DNA of 64,000 bases from positions 1 to 64,000 of the forward strand of contig JARKPC010000011.1 of assembly GCA_029975435.1 (NCBI GenBank), in the 5' to 3' direction. The number at the start of each line of letters is the position of its first letter. The first letter of the stretch is position 1. This document shows, piece after piece, positions 55,800-64,000 of the stretch. Under the pieces are notes generated by a model. The model saw only the letters and a list, made by a program, of their open reading frames with translations. It searched no databases and had not been told where the DNA came from. Source of the DNA: Propionivibrio sp. GTDB taxonomy: Bacteria; Pseudomonadota; Gammaproteobacteria; Burkholderiales; Rhodocyclaceae. The position numbers were made by a program, and so were the translations under genes.

Positions 55800-58139
55800 A
55801 TGTGGATACACACGTTCTCCGTCGAAAGAAATCGACGACGCTCGACACTGGCCGGTACGCGCGCAGTGCTTGGCGTGCTTGGTATCGTGCTGGCACTCGC
55901 GTTTGTTTCGCCATCCGGGATGGCGGCTCCGGTGCCCGTGCCGGGAATCGCGAAAGGCGTGGGTAAGGTCGAGACGACAACGAATGCCCCGGACGACGTG
56001 CGCAAGGAACTTGAAGCGGCCCGGCGGGAACTGTCGGCGGTTGAAGCCGTGCTGCGCCGCTCGCCCGGCACTGATGCCGGAATCGAAGGTCACGTCGAAC
56101 AACAGCGTTATCTTTTGCGCGAGATGGTTCGTGCGTATGAGCAGACCCTGGCCGCCAAGGAGCGCATCGAACTGGCGCAGAAGCTCGTGGACGAAGCGCA
56201 AAAACAGGCGGATTCCTGGGCAGGATTCGAGACTCTTCCGCCGTATTCTGTGCTTTTCGTCGATAAGCTCATCAAGGATGCCGATGCCGCCGAGCGACGC
56301 GTCAAGGCGAGTGATGGCGAGTACCAATCGTTCAATGCCTTTCGGGAACAGCTTACGCGTGCGATCCAGGCCAATGCCGCCGCGATTCGACGGGAGGAAG
56401 AGCGGCAATCGGGAAGTAATTCCGGGGTTGAGGGAAATGCGCGCGAGGTTCTCGATCTGATGCGTTTGCGCGCTCGCGCTCAGACAGCCGTTCTCAAGGA
56501 ACTCGAATCCAGCGGCGAAAAACTCCGGCTCGATGTCGTGCGCACGGGAATCGAGGCCAAGCTTGCCCGTCGCAAGGCGGATACTGCCCGCGCCGACGTG
56601 CATTTCCCGCTGCCCGATTACCACCAAGTGCGCAACGAACTGGATGCCGAAAGCCGTGATGCGTCAACCAATCTCGCCAAGTTGCTCGGCGAAACAGGTG
56701 TTGCGGAAAGCAAGCAACTCGCCGCGCGCGAGGAAGCGCTGCGCGATGCCCGTGTTCCAGCGGTGACCAGTGGCGGCATGCTGGATGCCTTGCGCTTGTT
56801 GCCGACGGTTATCGAGATCAAACGCGGCGCCTGGGATCTGCGCTACAGCATTTATAACGATCGCTCACCGGCGCTGCTCGCCGACGCCGCCCAACGGCAG
56901 AGCCACTTTTTGAAAACCCTCGAACTCTTCGCCTCCAACGTGGAGCGGCAACTGGTGCGCTCCGGTGAAGTGGCTGGCCGCCTGGAATCGCTCCTGATCG
57001 ATGCGGACGCGTCCGGTTTGCGGCAGACGCTGCGCATGCAGCTGGAAGATTCCATCAAGCGGCGCAAATACCTGCAGGATACCGCGGCGGCGGTGGCTTC
57101 GGCGCAGTTCATCGTCGCCCGGTTGGGAGAAGAACTAGGCGTCAGCAAGGCCTCCATGGGCATGCTGGATCGTATGAAAACCATGGCCAACAACGCCTCC
57201 GAGATGGCCGGAAAACTGTGGGACTTCGAATTGTTTACGGCGGAAAATACGATCGAAGTCGATGGTCGCAAGGTCACGGGAATCAGCAGCATCACCATCG
57301 GCAAGATCGCGCGGGCCGTGTTGATCTTTGCCGTCGGCGTCTTTGCCACGCTGTGGCTTGGCCGTGTCGCAGAAAGCTACGTCGTCGGGCGTTTTGGCTA
57401 CGATGCCACGCGCGCGCGCATCCTGCGTAAATGGCTGTTCACGCTCGGGTTGCTGATCCTGCTGGTAGTGGTGCTGACATGGGTCAATATTCCGCTTTCG
57501 GTTTTCGCCTTCCTTGGCGGCGCGGTGGCCATCGGCGTCGGTTTCGGCATGCAGACGCTGCTGAAGAACTTGATCAGTGGCTTGATGCTACTGTTCGAGC
57601 AGCCCTTCAAACCCGGAGATCTGGTGCAGGTCGGCGATATCAAGGGCAACATTACCGAAGTGGGCATCCGGTCGTCGGTCATTCGCGACGCTAATGGCAT
57701 TGAAACGCTGGTTCCGAACAGCGTCTTTCTGGAGCAGAACGTTACCAACTGGATGTATGAAAACCCTCGGGTCCGTTTCTGCATCCGGCTTGGTGTGGCT
57801 TATGGCTCCCCGGCACGGGAGGTGGCCGAGATTCTCGACGAATGCGTCCGCCGGCATGGCCTGGTGCTTCATGAGCCGGCACCGATGGTCCTGTTCGAGG
57901 ATTTTGGCGCCGATGCCCTGCAGTTCGCCGTTTATTACTGGGTCGAAATCGGGGCGAAGGCAAATCCCGTCCAGATCGCCAGTGACCTTCGCTTCATGAT
58001 CGATAAGGCGCTGAGCGATAAAGGTGTCGTTATTTCATTCCCGCAACGCGATGTTCATCTCGATGCAGCATCGCCCTTGAAGATCGAAGTGGTGCGCAAC
58101 CGGAACCCGGCCCCGGTGGAGCCATCATCCGCCGGGTGA
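55800..58139 (+). CDS. large mechanosensitive channel (MscK/KefA-type, MscS superfamily)
   Basis: 779 aa. An N-terminal signal/TM (about 15-40), a long periplasmic or coiled-coil region (50-490) rich in Glu/Arg heptads, then TM segments (about 500-590) and the MscS core: GVGFGMQTLLKNLISGLMLLFEQPFKPGDLVQVG, then GNITEVGIRSSVIRDANGIETLVPNSVFL and the cytoplasmic beta domain. The start ATG 55800 follows AGGAGG. Releases solutes at hypo-osmotic shock, by family. It converges on the AraC gene with a 16-base gap. Confidence 0.9.
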   Translation: MWIHTFSVERNRRRSTLAGTRAVLGVLGIVLALAFVSPSGMAAPVPVPGIAKGVGKVETTTNAPDDVRKELEAARRELSAVEAVLRRSPGTDAGIEGHVEQQRYLLREMVRAYEQTLAAKERIELAQKLVDEAQKQADSWAGFETLPPYSVLFVDKLIKDADAAERRVKASDGEYQSFNAFREQLTRAIQANAAAIRREEERQSGSNSGVEGNAREVLDLMRLRARAQTAVLKELESSGEKLRLDVVRTGIEAKLARRKADTARADVHFPLPDYHQVRNELDAESRDASTNLAKLLGETGVAESKQLAAREEALRDARVPAVTSGGMLDALRLLPTVIEIKRGAWDLRYSIYNDRSPALLADAAQRQSHFLKTLELFASNVERQLVRSGEVAGRLESLLIDADASGLRQTLRMQLEDSIKRRKYLQDTAAAVASAQFIVARLGEELGVSKASMGMLDRMKTMANNASEMAGKLWDFELFTAENTIEVDGRKVTGISSITIGKIARAVLIFAVGVFATLWLGRVAESYVVGRFGYDATRARILRKWLFTLGLLILLVVVLTWVNIPLSVFAFLGGAVAIGVGFGMQTLLKNLISGLMLLFEQPFKPGDLVQVGDIKGNITEVGIRSSVIRDANGIETLVPNSVFLEQNVTNWMYENPRVRFCIRLGVAYGSPAREVAEILDECVRRHGLVLHEPAPMVLFEDFGADALQFAVYYWVEIGAKANPVQIASDLRFMIDKALSDKGVVISFPQRDVHLDAASPLKIEVVRNRNPAPVEPSSAG

Positions 58140-58155
58140 CCCGGCACGCTCGTCG

Positions 58156-59286
58156 TCAGGAGTTTCCGAAAGTCGGGTAGGTGGTATGCGGGGAGGGGTG
58201 CCCCTGACTAACGCGGACAGTGTCTGGCCGAGCAAGGGAATAATGCGGGCGTTGATTGCCTTGGCGCCATGTCAACGGCGAATTGCCGGTCCAGCGTTTG
58301 AAGGCGCGACCAAATGAACTCAGGTCGGAATACTCAAGCAGGCGTGCGACCTTGCCGAGCGACATGTCGGTTTCGCGGATCAGCATGCAACTCGCCGAGA
58401 AGCGCGAGTAATCGGAAATTTCTCGATAGCTGGTGCCGGCGCGTTCGAGATGGCGGTTCAGCGTGCGGGTACTGATCTTCAGCGCGGCGGCGACTGATTC
58501 CTGGCTGCATTGGCCGGCCAGCAGCAGACTGAGGGTGGTTCGCCGGACAAGTTCGACCCAATCCATGGCCGCTGAAGCGGGTAGCGTGGTCTCTGCCAAG
58601 GGCACATTGCCGCCGTCCGGCCGGGAGGGGGCGCAAGGATCGGAAAGCGGCAGATCCAGAGTTGAGGAGGGAAAGACGATGTCCGATCGCGTGGCGTTGA
58701 AGGCGCATGGAGCACCGAAAAAACGCGAGTAGACTTCCGGGTTCCTGGGGTGGCGCCGCATCAGGTGCACTTTGCTTGGACACCATTGTTTCCCGAGGAG
58801 CCTGCGCATGATGTTCAAGGCCGCCGCCATCGTGCCGTCCTGCAGTTCCTGAACGCCCGGAAAACTGCCGGTCAGAACGGAATAGCCCAGCGATGCGCGA
58901 TCTCCCGTGCGGCGCAGAATGACGACGGACGCGCGGTTGTGCAGGTGAAAAAGCCGCTGCAGGGCTTCGAGGGCGGATCCGACAGTCGGAAACTGAAGCA
59001 TCAATTTTCCCGGGATACCGATCTGTCCCGTACCCGAATGACTCCCGGCGAGCAGTCCGAAATGTTCGCAACCGGTTTCCTGAGCGCCCCGATGCAGCAG
59101 TTCACCGAGCGTGGCGATGGGCAGGACGTTATCGTGGTTTTCGAGGAATTCTTCGGATAGTTGCAGTGGGCGCAGGACGGCTTCTGGTTGTCCGCCCAGG
59201 CTGCGGATCAGTCCCGGAACGGCGTGATAGGCACCAACGCGCGCATGACCGGCGGGAATTGTCGGATTCGGCATTGTCGGATGCAT
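58156..59286 (-). CDS. AraC family transcriptional regulator
   Basis: 376 aa. N-terminal arabinose-binding-like/OruR-type domain (GLLAGSHSGTGQIGIPGKLMLQFPTVGSALEALQRLFHLHNRAS), C-terminal double HTH (QESVAAALKISTRTLNRHLERAGTSYREI ... SLGKVARLLEYSDLSSFGRAFKRWTGNSPLTWR). No Shine-Dalgarno decides between ATG 59286, ATG 59274 and GTG 59313. Neighbours give no clear target; it is divergent from the NfeD gene. Confidence 0.88.
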   Translation of the reverse strand: MHPTMPNPTIPAGHARVGAYHAVPGLIRSLGGQPEAVLRPLQLSEEFLENHDNVLPIATLGELLHRGAQETGCEHFGLLAGSHSGTGQIGIPGKLMLQFPTVGSALEALQRLFHLHNRASVVILRRTGDRASLGYSVLTGSFPGVQELQDGTMAAALNIMRRLLGKQWCPSKVHLMRRHPRNPEVYSRFFGAPCAFNATRSDIVFPSSTLDLPLSDPCAPSRPDGGNVPLAETTLPASAAMDWVELVRRTTLSLLLAGQCSQESVAAALKISTRTLNRHLERAGTSYREISDYSRFSASCMLIRETDMSLGKVARLLEYSDLSSFGRAFKRWTGNSPLTWRQGNQRPHYSLARPDTVRVSQGHPSPHTTYPTFGNS

Positions 59287-59577
59287 TTTTCGTCGTGGAA
59301 GCTCGTTGGTCACTGCTTACGGTTGATGCCGACGATATTACCACTGTCATGTCGCTGCTGGCTCGAAGACGTTGATCGTTGTACGGGTTTGTCGTGGTCC
59401 GCAGCGTGCAACGATTCTGTCGGCAAAATGTCGGAGAGGGATGAAGGCGGAGGGACGGACTCCATGCATTACGCTGTCCTTGGTCTCTTGTCTCTCCGGT
59501 GTGGCCGGAAAATCCGCTGGCCGGCTGCTATGTTGAAGAGTCGGCCTAAATGTCGCCAAGCCTCTGCGAGAGGAAGC

Positions 59578-60933
59578 ATGAAGCGTCTTCTTTTCTTGGT
59601 CATTGCTCTGCTCGTGTCCATTCCTGCGCTCCCGGCCATGGTCAAGGTGGCGGAGATTCACGGGGCAGTCAGTCCGGCCAGCGCCGCTTATTTCCTGCGG
59701 GCGCTGGATGTGGCGCAGCACGCCCGGGCCGATCTGCTGGTGCTCAAGCTCGATACGCCCGGCGGTCTTGATTCGTCGATGCGGGAAATGATCCAGGGCA
59801 TTCTCGCCTCCCCGGTGCCGGTGGCCGTATGGGTGGCGCCATCCGGCGCGCGAGCCGCCAGCGCCGGCACGTATCTGCTCTACGCCAGCCACGTCGCGGC
59901 GATGGCGCCGGGCACCAATCTCGGCGCGGCCACGCCGGTGGCGATCGGAATCGGCGGCGCCAAGCCTGGTGAGGAAAAGCCGGAAAGAGGCAAAAGCGAA
60001 GGCAAGGGCGAGGGAAAGAGCGAGGCGCCGACCGGGAGCGTCATGGAACGAAAGTCGATCCATGATGCCTCTGCCTACATCCGCAGCCTGGCGCAATTGC
60101 GCGGACGCAATGCCGAATGGGCCGAACGCGCGGTGCGCGAGGCGGAGAGCCTGTCGGCCGAGGAAGCACTCAGGCAGAACGTCGTTGATCTCGTTGCCGG
60201 CGATCTCCCCGCGCTCCTGCGCGCTGCCGAGGGGCGCAAGGTGACCGTGGCGTCCGGGGAGATTACGCTCGCCTTCACCGCGGCGGCGCTGGAGACGGTC
60301 GAGCGTAACTGGAAGGAGCGCCTGCTGGCGGCCATCGCCGACCCGAATATGGCGCTGATCCTGATGATGCTCGGCGTGTATGGCCTGCTGTTCGAGTTCT
60401 ATACGCCCGGCTTCGGAGTGTCCGGGATTATCGGCTCGATCTGCCTGCTGCTGGCGCTTTACGCACTGGCCATGCTTCCGGTCAATGCTGTCGGGGCGCT
60501 GCTTTTGCTGCTCGGCATGGCCTTGATGGTCACCGAGGCCTTCCTGCCCAGCTTCGGCGCCTTTGGGATTGGCGGTATCGCGGCGTTCGTGGCGGGTGCG
60601 TTGATGCTGATCGACGGGGACGTTCCGGGGTTGCAGATTTCGATGGCTTTCATCGTCCCGCTGGCCGCCGTCAGTGCCCTGGTGCTGGGCGGAGCGGGTG
60701 CCCTGGCGCTGCGTGCCCGAAGAAGCCCGTCCGTGGCTGGGGTGGAGGCCATGATCGGCACCACGGCGGTGGCGCTGGAGGCGTTCGAGGACGAAGGCTG
60801 GGTACGTGCCGGCGGAGAGTGCTGGTGGGCTCAGAGTTCAGTGCCGGTGGCGAGCGGCGACCGGGTGCGGATTGCGGCGGTGGAAGGGCTGCTCCTGAGG
60901 GTTGAGCCGGAAGGCGAAGGAGAACGGAAATGA
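59578..60933 (+). CDS. nfeD: NfeD family membrane serine protease (long form)
   Basis: 451 aa. Signal peptide ([20 protein letters not shown]), ClpP/SppA-type domain with [20 protein letters not shown], the catalytic serine in [11 protein letters not shown], and catalytic Lys expected downstream; a charged Lys/Glu-rich insert (about 125-155); five TM helices (about 255-375); a C-terminal OB-fold domain. The start ATG 59578 follows GAGAGGAAGC. Overlaps the slipin gene by ATGA, the usual NfeD1b-stomatin pair, involved in membrane-protein quality control or raft organisation. Confidence 0.93.
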   Translation: MKRLLFLVIALLVSIPALPAMVKVAEIHGAVSPASAAYFLRALDVAQHARADLLVLKLDTPGGLDSSMREMIQGILASPVPVAVWVAPSGARAASAGTYLLYASHVAAMAPGTNLGAATPVAIGIGGAKPGEEKPERGKSEGKGEGKSEAPTGSVMERKSIHDASAYIRSLAQLRGRNAEWAERAVREAESLSAEEALRQNVVDLVAGDLPALLRAAEGRKVTVASGEITLAFTAAALETVERNWKERLLAAIADPNMALILMMLGVYGLLFEFYTPGFGVSGIIGSICLLLALYALAMLPVNAVGALLLLLGMALMVTEAFLPSFGAFGIGGIAAFVAGALMLIDGDVPGLQISMAFIVPLAAVSALVLGGAGALALRARRSPSVAGVEAMIGTTAVALEAFEDEGWVRAGGECWWAQSSVPVASGDRVRIAAVEGLLLRVEPEGEGERK

Positions 60934-61718
60934 TGGTCTGGGACATCGGTTGGGACATCGGCTGGGGCGGCGCGATCCTGCTGCTCGTCGGGCTGGCGGT
61001 CGCCAGCGTCCGCATCCTGTTCGAGTATGAGCGCGGCGTCGTGTTCCTGCTCGGACGCTTCTGGAAGGTAAAGGGGCCGGGGGTGGTGATCATCGTGCCG
61101 GGCATCCAGAAAATGGTGCGGGTGGATTTGCGCCTGGTGGTGATGGACGTGCCGAGCCAGGACGTGATCTCGCGCGACAACGTCTCGGTGCAGGTCAACG
61201 CCGTGGTGTATTTCCGTGTCGTCGATCCGGAAAAAGCCATCATCCACGTGGCCAATTTCTTCGAGGCCACCTCGCAACTGGCGCAGACGACGTTGCGCTC
61301 GGTACTCGGCAAGCACGACCTGGACGATATGCTGGCCGAGCGCGAACGGCTCAATATGGACATCCAGCAGAGCCTCGACGCGCAGACCGATTCGTGGGGC
61401 ATCAAGGTGACCAATGTCGAAATCAAGCATGTCGACATCAACGAATCGATGGTCCGCGCCATCGCGCGGCAGGCCGAGGCGGAGCGCGAACGGCGGGCCA
61501 AGGTGATTCACGCCGAAGGCGAATTGCAGGCCTCCGAAAAGCTGCTGGAGGCATCGCAAGTGCTGGCAAAGACCCCGCAGGCCATGCAGTTGCGCTACCT
61601 GCAGACGCTGACGAGCATCGCCGGCGACAAAAGTTCGACGATCGTCTTCCCGATGCCGGTGGATCTCGTCGATTCCCTCAGCCGCCTGTTTCGGCGCGAG
61701 GCGGCCGGGAAGGAATAG
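60930..61718 (+). CDS. slipin/stomatin-like SPFH protein
   Basis: 262 aa. An N-terminal TM hairpin (about 8-30), SPFH domain with [67 protein letters not shown], then a coiled-coil C terminus ([23 protein letters not shown]). Forms membrane scaffolds and partners the NfeD protease. Converges on cobA two bases after its stop. Confidence 0.95.
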   Translation: MMVWDIGWDIGWGGAILLLVGLAVASVRILFEYERGVVFLLGRFWKVKGPGVVIIVPGIQKMVRVDLRLVVMDVPSQDVISRDNVSVQVNAVVYFRVVDPEKAIIHVANFFEATSQLAQTTLRSVLGKHDLDDMLAERERLNMDIQQSLDAQTDSWGIKVTNVEIKHVDINESMVRAIARQAEAERERRAKVIHAEGELQASEKLLEASQVLAKTPQAMQLRYLQTLTSIAGDKSSTIVFPMPVDLVDSLSRLFRREAAGKE

Positions 61719-61720
61719 GA

Positions 61721-62476
61721 TTATGCCGACGTGTGTTTGGCCATCAGCCGCACCACGCTGCCGATGACGATCAGTGTCGGCGGTTTGACCTTGTTGTCGC
61801 GGGCGACTCCCGGGAGCGTTCGCAGCGTTCCGGGAAAGATCTTCTGATCCGGCCAGGTGGCGCGATAGACCAGCGCGGCCGGGGTATCGCCCGGCAATCC
61901 CGCTTCCTGCAACCGCGTGGAGATGGTTTCCAGGCCGGTGACGCCCATGTAGATGACGACGGTCTGGCCGGGGCGGGCAAGCGCCGGCCAATCGAGATCG
62001 ACCGTGTGATCCTTGAGGTGGCCGGTGACAAAGACGCAGCTTTGCGCGTGGTCGCGGTGCGTGAGCGGGAAGCCGAAACTGGCGGCGGCGCCGAGGGCGG
62101 CCGTGACGCCGGGAACAATCTCCACCGGGATGCCTGCGCTCATCAGCACATCGACCTCCTCGCCGCCGCGCCCGAAGACGAAGGGGTCGCCACCTTTCAG
62201 GCGCACCACGAATTTGCCTTCCAGCGCCTTGTCGACCAGCAACTGGCAGATTTCTTCCTGTGGCAAGGTATGGTTGCCGGCCATCTTGCCGACGAAAATG
62301 CGTTCGGCGGTCGGCGAGGCGAAATCGAGAATGCCGGGAGCGACCAAGTTGTCGTAGACGACGACCTGCGCCGCCTGCATCAGCCGTGCGCCTTTCATGG
62401 TGATCAGTTCGGGGTCGCCAGGTCCGGCTCCGACGAGAGCCACGCTTCCAACGGCGGCTTGGGCAGTCTGTGTCAT
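61721..62476 (-). CDS. cobA: uroporphyrinogen-III C-methyltransferase
   Basis: 251 aa SAM-dependent enzyme making precorrin-2 (siroheme and cobalamin branch point). Motifs: LVGAGPGDPELITMKG, VVRLKGGDPFVFGRGGEE, VPGVTAALGAAA and GHPLTHRDHAQSCVFVTGH-like LTHRDHAQSCVFVTGH. Single-domain (no CysG fusion). The start ATG 62476 follows CCGGAGAAC; ATG 62500 is possible. Confidence 0.95.
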   Translation of the reverse strand: MTQTAQAAVGSVALVGAGPGDPELITMKGARLMQAAQVVVYDNLVAPGILDFASPTAERIFVGKMAGNHTLPQEEICQLLVDKALEGKFVVRLKGGDPFVFGRGGEEVDVLMSAGIPVEIVPGVTAALGAAASFGFPLTHRDHAQSCVFVTGHLKDHTVDLDWPALARPGQTVVIYMGVTGLETISTRLQEAGLPGDTPAALVYRATWPDQKIFPGTLRTLPGVARDNKVKPPTLIVIGSVVRLMAKHTSA

Positions 62477-62503
62477 GTCTGTTCTCCGGGGTCGATCCAT
62501 GGA

Positions 62504-63496
62504 TTATTCTGAAACATCGTTGCTGTCATCTTCGTCGATGTCCTGCGGTTCGCTCAGCACGGCGGCGATGTAATCTTCGGGCAGGCGGTAGATCCTGGCC
62601 AGTTCGGCCGGCGACTGGCCGCTGGCGTGGATGGCGGCGAGCCAGCCGTTGAGGCCGCTGGAAAGTGAATGGCCGGCCTTTTCGCCATCGCGCGCGGCGC
62701 TGTTGCCGCTGCCGTTGCCAATTTCGACATCGTACTTGTTGGCGTAGCCGCGCGGGGTGATCATCAGCCCGTGCTTGACGAAGGTATTGGAGTTGCCGAT
62801 CAGCACTGTGGTCAGCATCCCGATGTCGGCGTCGAGCAGTTTCTCCAGCGTAGTGAACTCGACGCGCTGCTTGGCGCGGAATGCGGACTTGACCACGGCG
62901 ACCGGGGTTTGCGGGTCGCGGTGGCGCAGGAAGATGCGCTGCGCTTCCTGGATCTGGCGCGTGCGCTTGCCGCTCTTCGGGTTGTACAGGGCGACGACGA
63001 AATCGGCATAGGCGACGGCATCGAGGCGGCGGGCGATGGTCGGCCACGGGGTCAGCAGGTCGGAGAGCGAGATGGCGCAGAAGTCGTGCGTGAGCGGCGC
63101 GCCGACCAGCGAAGCGCAGGTGTTCAGCGCCGAGGCGCCGGGAACGATCTCGACTTCGATGCCTGAGTCGGGAGTCCAGCCGGCCTGGAACAGGACTTCG
63201 AAGGTCGGCCCGGCCATGCCATAGACGCCGGCATCTCCGGAGGAGACGATGGCCACTTTCTTGCCCTGCCTGGCGCGGTCGTAGGCCTCGATGGCGCGGC
63301 CGAGTTCTTCGGTCATGGCCTTCTTGATGACTTCCTTGCCGTCGAGCAGGTCCTTGACCAGGCGGATATAGGTGGCGTAGCCGATGACCGTGTCGGCTTC
63401 GGCGATGGCCGTGCGGGCGCGGCCGGTCATGTACTCATGGCTGCCCGGGCCGAGGCCGACGAGCATGATCTTTCCAGTGGGGCGTGCTTGGGTCAT
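62504..63496 (-). CDS. cobJ: precorrin-3B C17-methyltransferase with C-terminal extension
   Basis: 330 aa. The tetrapyrrole methylase core (1 to about 255) has VGLGPGSHEYMTGRA, VSSGDAGVYGMAG, VPGASALNTCASLVGAPLTHDFCAISLSDLLTPW and GNSNTFVKHGLMITPRGY. A 74-residue tail follows (about 257-330) with the helical LNGWLAAIHASGQSPAELARI segment and an acidic end; the CobJ family normally stops near 250. Its ATG overlaps the upstream cbiG C-terminal gene (ATGA). Confidence 0.93.
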   Translation of the reverse strand: MTQARPTGKIMLVGLGPGSHEYMTGRARTAIAEADTVIGYATYIRLVKDLLDGKEVIKKAMTEELGRAIEAYDRARQGKKVAIVSSGDAGVYGMAGPTFEVLFQAGWTPDSGIEVEIVPGASALNTCASLVGAPLTHDFCAISLSDLLTPWPTIARRLDAVAYADFVVALYNPKSGKRTRQIQEAQRIFLRHRDPQTPVAVVKSAFRAKQRVEFTTLEKLLDADIGMLTTVLIGNSNTFVKHGLMITPRGYANKYDVEIGNGSGNSAARDGEKAGHSLSSGLNGWLAAIHASGQSPAELARIYRLPEDYIAAVLSEPQDIDEDDSNDVSE

Positions 63497-63888
63497 TCCG
63501 GGATCCTTGCGATGGAGACGGTGACATTGCGGCCGTCCGGGCCGCGATGGCGGTGTTTTTCAATGAGGAGGTGCGACTTGTCGGCGCCGGCGGCGAGCAG
63601 TGCGGCGGCTTCGGAGACCGACGGTGTGCCGGTGTGCCGGCGCACCGTATCCGACGGGTGGGGGACGTCCACGACGGCCAGTTCGGCGGCCGGGTAGAAG
63701 CGGATCGTCCAGCCGTTTTCGGTGGCGAGCTGCAACAGGGCGGGTTCGTCGGCCTTGAGGTCGATGCTGGCCACGGCGGCGACGTCGGTGATCCGGGCCT
63801 CGCACACCGCGAGCGCGGCGTCGATCGCTGCGCGCACGGTCGCGAGCGGCGTATCGCGGTCACATCCGAGGCCGAGCGCGATTTTCAT
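63493..63888 (-). CDS. CbiG C-terminal domain protein (cobalamin biosynthesis)
   Basis: 131 aa equivalent to the CbiG_C/CobE domain: MKIALGLGCDRDTPLATVRAAIDAAL, ADEPALLQLATENGWTIRFYPA, then GTPSVSEAAALLAAGADKSHLLIEKHRHRG. Standalone CobE proteins exist and bind precursors. The start ATG 63888 overlaps the stop of the upstream gene by ATGA; upstream frame residues are a shadow. Follows a partial gene that looks like the rest of CbiG. Confidence 0.9.
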   Translation of the reverse strand: MKIALGLGCDRDTPLATVRAAIDAALAVCEARITDVAAVASIDLKADEPALLQLATENGWTIRFYPAAELAVVDVPHPSDTVRRHTGTPSVSEAAALLAAGADKSHLLIEKHRHRGPDGRNVTVSIARIPE

Positions 63889-64000
63889 GCATCCTCCGTC
63901 GGTCGGTAGGTGACGCAGCGCCCGGCGAGTTGCCCGGCCAGCGCTTCCGGCATGGCGCGGCGGCTGATCCACAGGACGGCGGCGAAGCGGGCTGGATCGA
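63885..64000 (-). CDS. probable CbiG N-terminal/central part, 3' end only (runs off window)
   Basis: The last 38 codons visible, ending AMPEALAGQLAGRCVTYRPTEDA. In fused CbiG the segment VVYRP or similar leads straight into the GIGC start of CbiG_C. Here it is followed by a stop overlapping the ATG of the next gene, so this is probably the preceding domain of a split CbiG. Identity is inferred from context and that short match. Confidence 0.55.
   Translation of the reverse strand, partial: DPARFAAVLWISRRAMPEALAGQLAGRCVTYRPTEDA

Overview
The window is a dense, GC-rich (roughly 60-65% by eye) bacterial chromosome segment with typical betaproteobacterial content and gene order. The order ruvC-ruvA-ruvB-ybgC-tolQRAB-pal-cpoB-queE-queC-tRNA(Lys), the zapA-6S RNA pair, several PAS/GGDEF/DctBD-type regulators, TAXI-type TRAP transporters and a cobalamin locus point to Betaproteobacteria, most likely the Rhodocyclales (Dechloromonas/Azonexus/Propionivibrio-like). 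This assignment is inferred from gene content, not from a search. No phage, transposase, integrase or CRISPR array is visible.

Layout. 1-9458: transketolase (5' part only), a YbhA-type HAD phosphatase, an ErcA-like iron alcohol dehydrogenase overlapping a PAS-PAS-GGDEF-EAL protein, then the glycogen genes glgX-glgB. 9746-10749: two tandem tRNA-Lys genes (CTT and TTT) behind a consensus sigma70 promoter, next to queC. 10885-15540: a complete livK-H-M-G-F type ABC importer on the opposite strand, followed by a PilZ protein and queE; this block splits queC from queE. 16591-25126: cell-envelope and DNA-repair block cpoB-pal-tolB-tolA-tolR-tolQ-ybgC-ruvB-(AI-2E/PerM family)-ruvA-ruvC.

25300-35855: two divergent TAXI-TRAP transporter loci. 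The left one is SBP-DUF1850-fused permease. The right one is SBP-fused permease followed by a DctB-like sensor kinase and a DctD-like sigma54 activator. The intergenic region between them carries a near-consensus -24/-12 promoter with an upstream palindrome and an IHF-like site, so the right transporter is probably switched on by the adjacent two-component system. 35869-46005: terminator, cytochrome c, LysE exporter, ilvD, lgt, methylmalonyl-CoA epimerase, a large uncharacterised protein behind a hairpin-rich leader, cutA-dsbD, a TIGR02647 protein and SelO.

46083-52897: 6S RNA, zapA and a ZapB-like coiled coil. Then a cobalamin riboswitch drives btuB, a BtuC/BtuD-type ABC transporter, cobO and cobB. 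52953-55419: four small exported proteins (DUF3313 lipoprotein, an unknown, a glycine-zipper protein, a SYLF protein). 55800-61718: a large MscK/MscS-type channel, an AraC regulator, and an NfeD-slipin pair. 61721-64000: a second corrinoid block (cobA, cobJ with an unusual tail, and cbiG apparently split in two). Together with the riboswitch operon and the epimerase this indicates a B12-making, B12-using lifestyle that probably includes propionate/methylmalonyl metabolism.
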